Assembly: GCA_958295665.1 (NCBI GenBank)
Contig: OY282558.1
Span: forward strand, 32,757,045-32,821,044
DNA from: Tipula vernalis
Taxonomy: Eukaryota; Arthropoda; Insecta; Diptera; Tipulidae
Reading direction: 5' to 3'
Length of the DNA: 64,000 nucleotides
The notes below the pieces were generated by a model. It was not told the origin of the DNA. It saw only the letters and a list, made by a program, of their open reading frames with translations, and searched no databases. The position numbers and the translations under genes are program-made. This document shows positions 51,696 through 60,542 of the stretch, piece after piece. How positions within the stretch are numbered: the stretch's first letter is position 1; every line of letters starts with the position of its first letter.

Positions 51696-53933
51696 CTGGA
51701 TTTCAACTGTAGTCAATTTCGCTGGCTTCGTCGAGTTTAAGGCAACCGTATATAGAACGGCGAAATTGAGTAATTTTTAGTAATTTTTTTGAAGGGGAAG
51801 AAATAAATGGATCTTTTTGAAATTTTGACTGTTTATTATAAATATTTTAACCAGTATTTCCCATTTTTAATCATTAGAAAAGATTGAAAATTGACAAAAG
51901 TATAGCCACATGGTCACGGAGGCATTTTTTTACGATGCCAATTGGTCGGTATTTACCTGTGGTCACTCGATAAACCTAATATTTTAATAACAAGTTAAGA
52001 ATTGGAGAAATGGCAGACATAAAATCAAAAAAATTGATATTTTCGATAATTTTATTCTTCTTCGCTGCTCAACAAAATTAGATTATTTTGAGAAATTTAA
52101 AATATGTTTAGGTTCACCAAGAGATCTTTTATGTTACGAAAACGTGTGCAAAATTTTAGCTCGATCGGATCAATAAAAAAAAAAAAAAAACACTGTGTGT
52201 GCGGTAAAAACACCAGAAATTGTATGATGCAAGAGAGAAGAAGCGAGTTGTGGTTGATGGCGTTGAGTTATAAACGATTTGAATTTTATTTCAAGTCGAA
52301 ATATCGGGAGCCATGTTATTGATCGTGAAGTGTGACAGCATTCAGAATAGTAGGTCGAATTGAAGTAAATATTGAGATTGATAGTGATTCGTTCCAGACA
52401 ACCTTCCACACAATTGAGGGGAGATTTGTTGGCACGTATTGTCTTGGGGCAAGAGCTTCTAAAAGGAACGATCACTATTCAATCAATAAACAATATTACG
52501 ATATGGAAATTCGTTCCGGAGTTTGCAGCAATCGCAAAGGTTTTCGATAAATCTCCAGTAGATTTAATTCAGGTGGAAGTAACTAAAATAGAAAATTACA
52601 TACTAGTGAAATTGCCCTTCTAAACGTGAACCCGAATTATATTTGAATATTGAACAATTAACTCAATTTAATTAGACTAAGTACATGAAGGACGAGGATA
52701 ATGATGATGATGGTACGTTGAGGATGAAAACGAGGACATTGCGGCTAGATGAGGATAATGATGCATGAGGACGAAAACGAGGACATTGCGGCTAGATGAG
52801 GATAGTAATGCATGAGGATAGTGATGCATGAGGATAGTGAAGCTAGAGTATTTTGTGTTGATATTATATTTATATGACTGAAAAGTCGACCAAAAAGAAG
52901 GTTATATCAAAAAATGGGATTATGTTTCGAAAGGGACAGTGAAAAGACAAAGGGAAATCGGTCTACCATGTATTTGCTGTGTGCGAAGGATGTACGCCGT
53001 GCAGTGAGGAATGCATTGCTCGAGACTTGCTCGTTAGCGGAAGGTGGCATCGAAATATAAGTTGGTAGACTAGGTGTGTTAAAGACACAGTTTAGTGGCG
53101 ACCAAAAGATCATACAAAAGTGTATGGATTAGTAGCGGGAGTTATATTGTGAAGAATGCCGAACAAAATGAAATTGACAGTGATTTCCTGGGGTGTCTGA
53201 ATATAAACGTTCGCATACCTTACCTTGTGTAAATTGATCTTAACCCTTGTAGTGTCGAACAACGATATCTCCGACGTACGAAAAGTGCCGCTTAATAAAT
53301 GCACTACTTGTGTTAAGTGCCTTTAATTTATTAAATTACCCTAGTAACTAATCTATATTTTAAAACAATTTTTTTTTTTTACCTATTTCAAACTCAACAA
53401 ATTACATTTTGGCTCGACACTTTATGCACAATAATTCTTTGTTCGGCACTAAAACGGTTAAAGTTGTTTTTAGTTTTATTAAGCCCAAATAAATGTGTAT
53501 AGTTCCCCCGCCGATTATATAATTTTTTTAATTTTTTGCACATAAAATAATAGTATTTGGCCATGAATTAAAAGTCACTTAATAGTGAGTTTGAGTGAGA
53601 GTACCTGTTTGTAGTTATCTTATTAGTGATGCAGATGGTTCATGTTCACGTTAGATAACACGACCAAATTCAAAACCGAAAAAACCAATCTTACATAATA
53701 AGGTGCAAGACAATTTATGTAAGACTGAAATTGACTTAAGAATTTCAACATTATACAAATAAAGCTACGTAAAGAGGACTTACTTTTGTTAAAATATTTC
53801 GCACCGATATTCTTACATCATTTATCTCATATTCCTTAGTGAATAGATTACTATTAACTTTTTTATTTAAATTCTTATTTATCATATTATTAGTTCGTAT
53901 TAATTTACTATTTAAGTTTTTATTTAGAAACAT
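33846..53933 (-). CDS. KHDC4 (BLOM7)-like KH-domain RNA-binding protein, six exons
   Basis: My model joins exons 53933-53784, 46683-46533, 44578-42387, 42281-42190, 36617-36478 and 34399-33846 with GT/AG introns and matching phases. It gives 3279 nt (1092 residues plus stop). Residues from about 35 (EYEINDVRISVRNILTK) through GQTHEEISHYSGASVSTRGRY and DRPLYLF to LAIQKIEEII match the first KH-like region of vertebrate KHDC4. A second KH region (IMVGLDHAPESFDLKGRVIGTGG, then GLQAAKQLAKNLI) follows. After it come a long Gln/Pro-rich tail with polyQ, KRKSENDGDPSPS, and an Asn/Gly/His-rich end. Human KHDC4 binds RNA and affects splice-site choice. The start is uncertain: the ATG at 53933 has an in-frame stop just upstream, yet vertebrate proteins have about 100 more residues. 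A 5' exon may be missing. Confidence 0.85.
34400..36477 (-). other. KHDC4-like intron 5 (2.1 kb)
   Basis: AT-rich with no convincing coding sequence. A short ATG-led stretch ending in a strong donor (GACGAAG/GTAAGT, about 36421-36385 minus) could be an alternative exon but has no support from conservation that I can see. Confidence 0.5.
36478..36617 (-). CDS. KHDC4-like exon 5
   Basis: 140 nt (1+138+1) after acceptor AAAATTAG. It encodes LLINERDNQRIGGTDQ, then five prolines and IIGPIN..., ending TCAG/GTATTG. The ERDNQ-plus-proline core recalls ERDRQLMPPPAFP of vertebrate KHDC4. The donor is weaker than the others in the gene. Confidence 0.7.
37353..37419. repeat. 27-bp inverted repeat hairpin
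   Basis: The arms at 37353-37380 and 37393-37419 are near-perfect complements around TTTTGACTTAATAAATTTG, with a loop of about 12 bases. It could be a small MITE core or a hairpin RNA; nothing decides. Confidence 0.6.
37786..38017. mobile_element. 232-bp foldback MITE
   Basis: Outer arms of 32 perfectly complementary bases (37786-37817 and 37986-38017) start CCACAGATAAGAATAGACAG. Weaker complementarity continues inward to about 37878 and 37938, around AATTCCAA(C/T)CCAATCTG. Almost the entire element would fold back. It is non-coding. Confidence 0.8.
38115..38265. mobile_element. About 150-bp palindromic MITE-like repeat
   Basis: A perfect 21-bp inverted pair starts TATTCACGTACAATTAAATT (38123-38143) with its complement at 38234-38254. 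Inner pieces around ATAATTGCACAATA also pair, and an imperfect AAGCCAG/AAGGCCGG pair extends outward. Confidence 0.7.
42190..42281 (-). CDS. KHDC4-like exon 4
   Basis: 92 nt between acceptor TTTTTAG and donor GG/GTAAGA. It encodes QIVDSYKINRKRKS and ENDGDPSPSTVPKIGMG, comparable in position to the basic-acidic KRRFTEELPDERE segment of the vertebrate protein. The preceding intron is only 105 bp. Phases match both neighbours. Confidence 0.8.
42387..44578 (-). CDS. KHDC4-like exon 3 (second KH region, Gln/Pro-rich, polyQ)
   Basis: 2192 nt after acceptor TATAG, completing Leu then AIQKIEEII. The KH-type segment LIEKIMVGLDHAPESFDLKG to AAKQLAKNLIETI occupies roughly the first 150 residues. The remaining ~580 residues are dominated by Gln, Pro, His and Asn. 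The end carries two uninterrupted polyQ runs of about 12 and 23 residues (CAG/CAA mixture, about 42423-42530), just before donor AAT/GTAAGT. The low-complexity tail is longer than the vertebrate one and is probably disordered. Confidence 0.9.
44579..46532 (-). other. KHDC4-like intron 2 (2.0 kb)
   Basis: Bounded by GTAAGT and TATAG on the minus strand. AT-rich; nothing else supported. Confidence 0.6.
46533..46683 (-). CDS. KHDC4-like exon 2
   Basis: 151 nt after acceptor TTTTTCAG, encoding GQTHEEISHYSGASVSTRGRY, then APNEKSRGAIHDRPLYLFIQG. It ends at GATT/GTAAGT, phase 1. This is the most conserved part, matching vertebrate KHDC4 ([20 protein letters not shown] ... DRPLYLHVQG). Confidence 0.9.
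47242..47253. repeat. Target-site duplication, left copy
   Basis: ATTCTGGATTTC, repeated exactly at 51693-51704 after the poly(A) of the Jockey-type LINE. It fixes the left end of the insert at 47254. Confidence 0.9.
47254..48848 (+). CDS. Jockey-type LINE ORF1 (gag-like), 5'-truncated
   Basis: About 530 residues open to TAA at 48848. From the N-terminus: a Pro/Ser/Asn-rich segment, a probable coiled coil (ERDNAELRNKIYEIEKLTLN and on, about 47430-47550) and a Lys-rich linker with two LPTGS(R/K) repeats. Next is a PRE_C2HC-type region and three zinc knuckles at about 48328-48495 (CKKCQVYGHTQNFC, CVKCVGKHRTAEC, CVNCGETHPANYRGC). Such proteins bind the element RNA and form the RNP used in target-primed reverse transcription. 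The first in-frame ATG is far inside (about 47561), so the true start has been lost by 5' truncation. Upstream in-frame codons to 47190 are host sequence. ORF2 begins inside its last codons. Confidence 0.85.
48838..51510 (+). CDS. Jockey-type LINE ORF2: endonuclease-reverse transcriptase
   Basis: 890 residues, intact. I start it at the ATG at 48838, which overlaps the ORF1 end by 11 bases (ATGGCAAATAA), rather than at 48712, because the endonuclease begins immediately after (LKILAWNCNGIL). APE-type endonuclease motifs follow: SETHL near residue 37, VGGDFNAKHTDW near 136 and SDHSSI near 211. Reverse transcriptase runs from about 480: IPKPGKPPSELASYRPISLL, HQFGFREEHSTIDQ, FLDIAQAFDKVW, AGVPQGSVLGP, catalytic FADD near 663 and YLGMNLD. 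The C-terminus (YGIQLWGCTKISN, RGIVNAPWY) is typical of Jockey and there is no RNase H. Catalytic residues that I can see are retained. Translation is probably coupled to ORF1. Confidence 0.92.
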   Translation: MANNLKILAWNCNGILQRQNEIQLFLDLEKIDICLLSETHLTTQSHIKIRGYEVHSAVHPNNNARGGSAVIIKKDIKYHLQQKLESDEIQAISVSINTRNHKLVVSAIYCPPRYNIKENAYTQFFKQLGEKFVVGGDFNAKHTDWGSRLTTTKGKELHQAIIKYNCNWHSTGKPTYWPSDQNKIPDLIDFFITRKIPVDYIQVQEGLDSTSDHSSILMIISDTIITNDKQPLLTNKYTDWKKFRNELNNSIILNTQLSSEETLEQEVEKLVKDIQVAAWKSTNTTNKKIAGKCYPMEIKSLVIEKRSTRREWQRTRDPTVKNRLNNLTQRIRREIREFKNKSINSYLQSLTYDKGSDYSLWKATKYLKRPVMHIPPIRTNNGHLAKSKEEKAEKFADHLERTFQPNLTTLNQQDILFENQTTILRQEIPLTNAKEVKQVIKNHVVLKKSHGYDLITGEILKQLPNKAIKKISDIINASFRLRYVPLSWKFAEVIMIPKPGKPPSELASYRPISLLPTMSKLFERLLLKRIKPEVVKSGAVPSHQFGFREEHSTIDQVHRITDIIEKSLEEKKICSAIFLDIAQAFDKVWLDGLIFKLEKTLPFEYCELLKSYLKRRYFRVKQEGVYSSIKEAKAGVPQGSVLGPFLFVLFTSDIPQTSNTTIATFADDTAILAVGDTIGEVTFKLQIAVNNIQDWLAKWRIKVNESKSTHINFTNRSIEPLPVTLNNISVPHANQAKYLGMNLDAKLKWKVHVKKKAEELQLKYRKMYWLIGRNSQLSIHNKLMLYKQVLKPVWTYGIQLWGCTKISNQQIVQRFQNKVLRGIVNAPWYTRNSDLHRDLGIDTVASEIKKCAQKHQERLHHHPNIEAARLLHQEGIIRRLKRLKPFELPE
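51511..51692 (+). other. LINE 3' UTR and poly(A) tail
   Basis: About 150 bases including ATAAATAAAATTATT just before an uninterrupted run of about 31 A. A tail this long and pure degrades quickly, which supports a recent insertion. Confidence 0.85.
52695..52850. repeat. GA-rich imperfect tandem repeat
   Basis: Units built on GATGAGGATAATGATGCATG and on ACGAAAACGAGGACATTGCG recur two to four times between 52695 and 52850. It is probably a local minisatellite in intron 1 of the KHDC4-like gene. Confidence 0.65.
53784..53933 (-). CDS. KHDC4-like exon 1 (first recognised)
   Basis: 50 codons ending ...EYEINDVRISVRNILTK at donor AAA/GTAAGT, phase 0. The first 30 residues are Asn/Lys-rich and may reflect AT bias. 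A TAA codon lies two codons upstream of the ATG in frame. An internal acceptor such as CACTAAG before GAATATGAG remains possible if a further 5' exon exists. Confidence 0.7.
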
Positions 53934-54630
53934 TTTTTAATCAAATGTCATTTAAAATTTTGTCGCGAACATTTAATTTTAATAACACAGTGGTAAGAAA
54001 AAAATTGATTAATTAAAAAATAGCCACTAGCTGTTCAACTTTTTTTTTTCTCTAAAAGATTTATATTTGTGTAATATTAGGTTTAACTTTTTAAACAATA
54101 AAAATTAATTTTAGCAGATGCAAATTTTATTTTATTCCCAATTTATAAAATTAAATAATAAAATTAAAAACCGCTTGCTGATAAAATGGAGTCAATTTTT
54201 TTCATTTTTGTTTTTTCTATTACACATACACCATAAAACTTTATTTTTAATATTATTAGTATGTATACTTTTTAAATAATTTTTGCGTGGTTTATTCTAA
54301 CTTAAATTGAATGAACATAATTAAATATTTTTGTTTTTTTTAATTAAAAACTAATAACTTTATTTCTATTATAAAATAAAAACTTTTATATATGACCAAG
54401 AAAGAAGAAACTTGACAATGACATGATTCGACATTCGACTAGAAAAAATTGTCTATGCAAATTATTTTTACGTTTATACTGCTATACTCAGTGTAATTGA
54501 GACATGTAAACGAGAACGCATATAACATATATAGCGGCTTAGAGCGTTCGATTGATCGTAACGTAGCGTAAAAAACCTTTTAAAAATCGATGATTTTTGC
54601 TGTTTCTTATTCCTGAGATAACCAATAACC

Positions 54631-54762
54631 ATCACTTTTTTCGCTTCGATGCATTTTTGATAGAGTAACGGTATCTTACAACTAAATTGTTTTAAAATTT
54701 TAAATTTTTAACAAAGGAATACAGTTATTATATCGAAAATGCATCGAAGCGAAAAAAGTGAT
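54631..54762. repeat. 32-bp inverted repeat
   Basis: The arms at 54631-54662 and 54731-54762 differ at one position and include CGCTTCGATGCATTTT and its complement. It lies inside the diverged MITE. Confidence 0.75.
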
Positions 54763-54847
54763 CGTTATAATATGTCACCCCTGATCTAATCAATCTTATT
54801 GATCTGAGTACTAAAAATCTGTGTTTTTACATACTTTTTAGTATTCA

Positions 54848-55095
54848 GGGGGCCTATTCTCGAATTCCACAACCCTTTTCCACATGTGTACATCTGTCAA
54901 AACTCATAAAAATTGAATTTTTTCGGTACTAAGGGAATATTTCCGAATGGGTATAAGCATGTGGAAAAATTCCCCATATAGGAAAATGTCAATGCCGCAT
55001 GTGTTATACGAATTACAATTTTCGAACCATTTTTTGACAACTTTGACAAATGTCCACATGTGGAAAATGGATGTGAAATTCGAGAATAGGCCCCC
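54848..55095. mobile_element. 248-bp MITE, GGGGGCCTATTCTCGAATT termini
   Basis: Terminal inverted repeats of about 52 bp with few mismatches begin GGGGGCCTATTCTCGAATT at 54848 and end with the complement at 55095. The CCACATGTG core is shared in both arms. Frames read across it on both strands mirror each other and are not genes. A lone half-end of the same family lies at 61136. Confidence 0.8.
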
Positions 55096-55604
55096 AGATC
55101 GATCAGATCAATTAGATCGGAAACGAGAAACACCGCAAAAGAATATCGCGACGATTTCAGATCGGAATTTCATTTTAAAAATCACCGCAACATAAAATAA
55201 TTCATTTACACTTTCTGTCTCTTTTTAGTATTTATGTTTATCGAGTTTGTACAACTAGATTACAATAAGCAAATTATGAAGCGTGGTAATCCGGAAAGCA
55301 TTATGTCGAATTCCATGGAAAAAATAAATCAATATGATTTTTTTTTATTTTTATTGACATTACATATTCTTTCGAAGGAAATAAATTGATTTATTTTTTG
55401 ATCCGGATCATTTGTCACAAATCTGGATTTTTTGGTAGATTTCATAAAAATTTCACAAATACGTAGAAATGTAAACGTCAAAATTAGGTAAACATAAATA
55501 AGCCGCTATTTTCATAAATCATTTTGATGCGAATAGTTGCGTTTTAATCTAAATTAACATTTTTTATCTTTTTATGGTAAAGATTTCACAATACATTCCT
55601 AGTT

Positions 55605-55995
55605 CTAGTGTTTCCTCGGCCAAACGTGATAAAAAATATCATGATACTGCACCTCAATTACTTATGACCCTAACTTCATTCCGTTAAAACGTATGTCAAA
55701 CCCGAAAATTTAAACGTCAAACACTTTAATATATTCTGATTTTTTTTATTTAACAAAATTAATTATAATCTTTTGTAGTATTTTAAACTATGAAATATTT
55801 CCAGTATATATTATAGAAATTGAAATTATTTAAAATTATTAATTAAGTTTCTTTTGCAAAAAAAAAAACAAGATATTTTGACAGATAAAACCACAAAAAT
55901 TCTAGGATTTTTTTGGTGATAAATGAGTGTGTTTTATGGCACAACGTGATAAAAAATATCATGATGTTTTATCAAATTTGCCCGAGAAAACACGA
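55605..55995. mobile_element. Possible MITE with GTGTTT(C/T)CTCGG ends
   Basis: The left text GTGTTTCCTCGGCCAAACGTG near 55608 is matched, with several differences, by the complement of the text near 55990 (GTGTTTTCTCGGGCAAATTTG). A CGTGATAAAAAATATCATGA block occurs in direct orientation near 55627 and 55944. Confidence 0.45.
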
Positions 55996-56720
55996 CGAAT
56001 ATGTAAAATCCTGTAAAATGAGTAAACATAACCTCGCTTTTTTATTTGTTATTTCTTTCACCATTGCAACTACAAATAAATCAATTTATTTTTTTTTTTT
56101 CATATTTTTTGGTAAATAAAAAAATCGATTTTCTTTTGGAAATCGAAAGAATTTAACATTAAATAAAGAAACATATTTTATGGCTTTAAGTCTTGCGGCG
56201 ATTTATATCCAATGCAATATTGTTGTTGTAACTTTGCCAATTAAATACACTTATTATATTTTTTTTATATTATATTTTGTTAAACAAATTAATATTTGCT
56301 GTCAAGAAAAGGTAAAATGTTCAAAAATCATTTTTTTTTTTATTTGCAACGTTGGTTTGGTACACCGTTCAGTACAAAACTATTAAATTCAAACATCCCA
56401 ACTTTTTTATGTTGGCAAGCTTATGTGTTGGAGACGTAAATAAACTCGTCATGAAGAAAAAAGGCCTATTTGATTATTCAGCGCAATGTCGCTGAATTTA
56501 GTTGACATTATTTTGGTTGACATTTGCAATTATTTTTATTCCGATCATTGCGTTTCATTCTTTATAGTGTTGTCTGCGATTATTTTTAATTAATTTAGTT
56601 TACAAATGTTAATTTGATTAAATAAGATTTCATTTGATTTGAATAATACTTGTCGGGCAAGGTATTTGATTAGGTTTACAAGGTTTTACGAACCAATTCA
56701 ACAAACATTCTTATTCTTAC

Positions 56721-56722
56721 AG
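56721..56722 (+). other. Splice acceptor just upstream of the CWC22 start codon
   Basis: TTCTTATTCTTACAG/A directly precedes the ATG at 56724. A pyrimidine-rich tract plus AG implies a 5' UTR intron with its first exon further upstream, between here and the KHDC4-like start. Confidence 0.55.
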
Positions 56723-56723
56723 A

Positions 56724-59700
56724 ATGGCGTCGGAGAGGAACGAACGGCGATTGTCAATCAATTCGGATAAAAATGATTCACCGCCATCAAAAAAGCGAAG
56801 GGACTCTACAGATTCCTATGCAAATGATAGGAAAATAATTAAAGTAGACAAGGAGAGGCGTTCATCTGATGTGGCTTCTGATAAAGATAAGCACACTGGA
56901 TCATCAAGGTCTTCTAACAAAAATGATCGTGACCCGAAATCTCCATACAAAGTGGATTCTGATAAAGACAAATATTCTGGATCAAGATCTTCGAAAGGAG
57001 AGAAAAATTATCGCGATGCAAAATCTCCAAACCCGGAAGATCCTAAAGAAACTTCTGATGACAATTACTTGCGATCAAGATCTTTGAAAAACGATACAAT
57101 TATTCGCGATGGTAAATCTCCAGAAGCAGGTAATCCGGACTCCGCTTACAAAGTGGATTCTGATACAGAAAAATATTCTGGATCAAGATCTTCGAAAGGA
57201 GAGAAAAATTATCGCGATGCAAAATCTCCAAACCCGGAGGATTCTAAACAAACTTCTGATGACAATTACTCGCGATCAAGATCTTTGAAAAACGATACAA
57301 TTATTCGCGATGCTAAATGTCCAGAAAGAGGGAATACGGACTCTTATTATAAAAATGATTCACCGCCATCAAAAAAGCGAAGGGACTCTACAGATTCCTA
57401 TGCAAATGATAGGAAAATAATTAAAGTAGACAAGGAGAGGCGTTCATCTGATGTGGCTTCTGATAAAGATAAGCACACTGGATCATCAAGGTCTTCTAAT
57501 AAAAATGATCGTGACCCGAAATCTCCATACAAAGTGGATTCTGATAAAGACAAATATTCTGGATCAAGGTCTTCGAAAGGAGAGAAAAATTATCGCGATG
57601 CAAAATCTCCAAACCCGGAAGATTCTAAAGAAACTTCTGATGACAATTACTCGCGATCAAGATCTTTGAAAAATGATACAATTATTCGCGATGCTAAATC
57701 TCCAGAAGCAGGTAATCCGGACTCGGCTTACAAAGTGGATTCTGATAAAGACAAATATTCTGTATCAAGATCTTCGAAAGGAGAGAAAAATTATCGCGAT
57801 GCAAAATCTCCAAACCCGGAGGATTCTAAACAAACTTCTGATAACAATTACTCGCGATCAAGATCTTTGAAAAGCGATACAATTATTCGCGATGCTAAAT
57901 GTCCAGAAAGAGAGAATGCGGACTCCGCTTACAAACTGGATTCTGAAAAAGACAAATATTCTGGATCAAGATCTTCGAAAAGAGAGAAAAATTATCGCGA
58001 CGTAAAATCTCCAAACCCAGGATATTCTAAAAGAACTTCTGATGACAAATACTCGCAGTCAAAATCTTTGAAAAACGATACAATTAGTCGTGATGCTAAA
58101 TCTCCAGAAAGAGAGAATCCGGACTCTGCTTGCAAAGTGGATTCTGATAAAGATAAATATTTTGGATCAAGATCTTCGAAAGGAGAGAAAGATTATCGCG
58201 ACGCAAAATCTCCAAACCCAGGGGATTCTAAACGAACTTCTGATGACAAATACTCGCGATCAAGATCTTTGAAAAACGATACAATTAGTCGTGATGCTAG
58301 ATCTGCAGAAAGAGAGATTCCGGGCTCCGCTCGGAAATCTTCAAATAATATTCAAGACAACAATAAAATTGATTCGGAGGGAAACCCTGTAATACCTGCA
58401 AGACATCGTAGAACAGTGGACCTTCTGACATCAAAAACTGGTGGCGCCTACATCCCACCGGCTAAACTTCGAATGATGCAAGCCGAAATTACCGATAAAT
58501 CGTCAGTATCGTATCAAAGAATTGCATGGGAAGCTTTAAAGAAATCAATACATGGTTTTATAAACAAGGTAAACGTGGATAATATTGGCAAGATAACAAG
58601 AGAACTCTTAAAAGAGAATATCGTTAGAGGTCGGGGCTTGTTATCTAAATCTATAATTCAAGCCCAAGCAGCATCACCTACATTTACTCATGTTTATGCT
58701 TCATTGGTTAGCATCATAAACTCTAAATTTCCTAACATTGGAGAATTATTACTGAAGAGATTGATAATACAATTTAAAAGAGGATTTCGAAGAAATGATA
58801 AGAATATTTGTTTATCATCATCAAGGTTTATCGCACATTTGGTAAATCAAAGAGTGGCCCATGAAATATTAGCGTTAGAAATTTTAACACTTCTAGTTGA
58901 AACACCTACAGATGATTCTGTTGAAGTTGCTATTTCATTTTTAAAGGAATGTGGACAAAAACTCACTGAAGTAACATCAAAAGGAATAAATGCTATATTT
59001 GAAATGTTAAAGAATATATTGCATGAAGGGAAATTGGATAAACGTGTGCAATACATGATTGAAGTTATGTTTCAAATTCGGAAAGACGGTTTTAAAGATC
59101 ATCCCAGTATTATTACCTTACTGGAGTTAGTCGAAGAGGATGATCAATTTACACATTTAATTATGTTAGACGATGTTACAGATGGCCAAGATATTCTGAA
59201 TGTTTTTAAGTTTGATGATGAATTTCTTAAAAATGAAGAGAAATATAAAAATCTTAGTCAAGAATTATTAGGAAGTGATTCAGATGATTCTTCAAATTCC
59301 AGTGATACGAATTCTGATAGCGATTCGGATGGTGAAGACGCCGAGAAAAATGAAAATGCAGAAAATGTTATAATTGACAATACAGAGACGAACCTAATAG
59401 CATTACGTAGAACAATTTATCTTACAATTCATTCGAGTTTAGATTATGAAGAATGTGCTCATAAATTAATGAAAATGGAACTGAAACCTGGTCAAGAAAT
59501 GGAATTATGTCATATGTTTCTTGATTGTTGTGCTGAACAGAGAACGTATGAAAAATTTTACGGGTTGCTAGCGCAACGATTTTGCATGATAAATAAAATT
59601 TATGTATCACCTTTTGAAGAAATATTCAAAGACACCTATCAAACTACGCATCGCCTCGATACAAACCGTTTACGTAATGTTAGTAAATTTTTTGCACATT

Positions 59701-60425
59701 TACTTTTTACTGATGCGGTCAGTTGGGATGTAATGGACTGTATCCAATTAAATGAAGACGATACAACGAGTTCAAGTAGAATTTTTATAAAAATATTATT
59801 TCAAGAATTAGCTGAATATATGGGACTAAGCAAATTAAATTCACGGTTGAAGGATCCAACTTTGCAAGAAACCTTTTCCGGGCTATTTCCTCGCGACAAT
59901 CCTAAAAACACTAGATTTGCGATTAATTTTTTTACGTCTATCGGTTTAGGTGGTTTAACCGATGAATTGAGGGAACATTTGAAAGATGCTCCTAGAATGC
60001 CAGAAAAGACTGAAATCATTAATCAGCCAAGTGGATCGTCATCATCTAGTTCATCCGGCGAATCGTCGTCCGACTCCGAAACTAGTTCTAATAGTAGCAC
60101 CAGCGAAAGCAGCAGCGATGAACAATCAAAAAAGAAGCGGTTAAAGGAGAAACGTAAAAAAAAATCAAATAAAACTAAAATTAATAAAAAGAAATTAAAA
60201 ATAGATTCAAATAAATCTACAAAGAAAACGAACGACAGATCAAAAAATATAGAAAAATCTAAAGGAAAATACCAAGAACGAGAAGATTATGGTGATAGTC
60301 GGGCACAACAAAAACGCACCGGTTCTAGACATCGTTCAAGAGAAGATAATAATTCTGAAAAAAGGGGGTCAAAGGATTCTAAATATGATAAACGTGAAAG
60401 ATATACAAATTATGATAGATATTAA
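56724..60425 (+). CDS. CWC22: Pre-mRNA splicing factor CWC22 (nucampholin) homologue
   Basis: 1233 residues in one exon. CWC22 joins the spliceosome, binds eIF4A3 through its MIF4G domain and is needed for exon junction complex loading; the fly gene is nucampholin. Residues 1-540 are a Ser/Lys/Asp-rich RS-like region made of repeats (listed separately). The conserved core begins at [20 protein letters not shown] and [10 protein letters not shown] (about 550-580). MIF4G runs about 594-814 ([20 protein letters not shown] to [15 protein letters not shown]). An acidic Ser/Asp linker follows. MA3 runs about 890-990 ([20 protein letters not shown] to [15 protein letters not shown]), with [20 protein letters not shown] after it. 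The tail is polySer then Lys-rich (about 1095-1233). All core blocks are intact. It is transcribed divergently from the KHDC4-like gene. Confidence 0.95.
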   Translation: MASERNERRLSINSDKNDSPPSKKRRDSTDSYANDRKIIKVDKERRSSDVASDKDKHTGSSRSSNKNDRDPKSPYKVDSDKDKYSGSRSSKGEKNYRDAKSPNPEDPKETSDDNYLRSRSLKNDTIIRDGKSPEAGNPDSAYKVDSDTEKYSGSRSSKGEKNYRDAKSPNPEDSKQTSDDNYSRSRSLKNDTIIRDAKCPERGNTDSYYKNDSPPSKKRRDSTDSYANDRKIIKVDKERRSSDVASDKDKHTGSSRSSNKNDRDPKSPYKVDSDKDKYSGSRSSKGEKNYRDAKSPNPEDSKETSDDNYSRSRSLKNDTIIRDAKSPEAGNPDSAYKVDSDKDKYSVSRSSKGEKNYRDAKSPNPEDSKQTSDNNYSRSRSLKSDTIIRDAKCPERENADSAYKLDSEKDKYSGSRSSKREKNYRDVKSPNPGYSKRTSDDKYSQSKSLKNDTISRDAKSPERENPDSACKVDSDKDKYFGSRSSKGEKDYRDAKSPNPGDSKRTSDDKYSRSRSLKNDTISRDARSAEREIPGSARKSSNNIQDNNKIDSEGNPVIPARHRRTVDLLTSKTGGAYIPPAKLRMMQAEITDKSSVSYQRIAWEALKKSIHGFINKVNVDNIGKITRELLKENIVRGRGLLSKSIIQAQAASPTFTHVYASLVSIINSKFPNIGELLLKRLIIQFKRGFRRNDKNICLSSSRFIAHLVNQRVAHEILALEILTLLVETPTDDSVEVAISFLKECGQKLTEVTSKGINAIFEMLKNILHEGKLDKRVQYMIEVMFQIRKDGFKDHPSIITLLELVEEDDQFTHLIMLDDVTDGQDILNVFKFDDEFLKNEEKYKNLSQELLGSDSDDSSNSSDTNSDSDSDGEDAEKNENAENVIIDNTETNLIALRRTIYLTIHSSLDYEECAHKLMKMELKPGQEMELCHMFLDCCAEQRTYEKFYGLLAQRFCMINKIYVSPFEEIFKDTYQTTHRLDTNRLRNVSKFFAHLLFTDAVSWDVMDCIQLNEDDTTSSSRIFIKILFQELAEYMGLSKLNSRLKDPTLQETFSGLFPRDNPKNTRFAINFFTSIGLGGLTDELREHLKDAPRMPEKTEIINQPSGSSSSSSSGESSSDSETSSNSSTSESSSDEQSKKKRLKEKRKKKSNKTKINKKKLKIDSNKSTKKTNDRSKNIEKSKGKYQEREDYGDSRAQQKRTGSRHRSREDNNSEKRGSKDSKYDKRERYTNYDRY
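56946..58331 (+). repeat. 201-bp coding tandem repeats in CWC22 with a 582-bp duplication
   Basis: Unit starts (tacaaagtgg-type) fall at 56946, 57147, 57528, 57729, 57930 and 58131. Spacing is exactly 201 bp (67 codons) within blocks. A 180-bp leader starting near 56766 recurs near 57348, so leader plus two units has been copied once (offset 582 bp). All lengths are multiples of three, keeping the frame. The repeated peptide contains [20 protein letters not shown] and [17 protein letters not shown]. Confidence 0.9.
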
Positions 60426-60542
60426 TATAATCGGAAATGTAAATCAATTAACTAAAATTCTGCAGGATAATTTAATAAATTCCTTTTTAACATTATTTAA
60501 ACATATCTTAATTTAAAATTTAAGTATTCATACACCTTGATT

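Larger units (their letters stand above)
46684..53783 (-). other. KHDC4-like intron 1 (7.1 kb) holding a LINE
   Basis: Bounded by GTAAGT (minus strand, 53783-53778) and TTTTTCAG (ending 46684). It contains the Jockey-type element at 47254-51692 on the opposite strand and a tandem repeat at 52695-52850. It also holds short unidentified coding-like pieces at 52090-53310. Confidence 0.75.
54597..55139. mobile_element. Diverged MITE with GCTGTTTCTTATT-type ends, carrying a nested MITE
   Basis: The left end TTGCTGTTTCTTATTCCTGA (54597) and right end (complement of TTGCGGTGTTTCTCGTTTCC, ending about 55139) match the termini of the better-preserved copy at 62324-62804. The stretch at 54783-54816 is nearly identical to 62342-62375. 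A second MITE (54848-55095) is inserted inside. Confidence 0.6.

Noticed and set aside
54897..55195. Overlapping 78- and 82-residue frames on both strands
   Set aside because: They mirror each other because they lie in the palindromic MITE.
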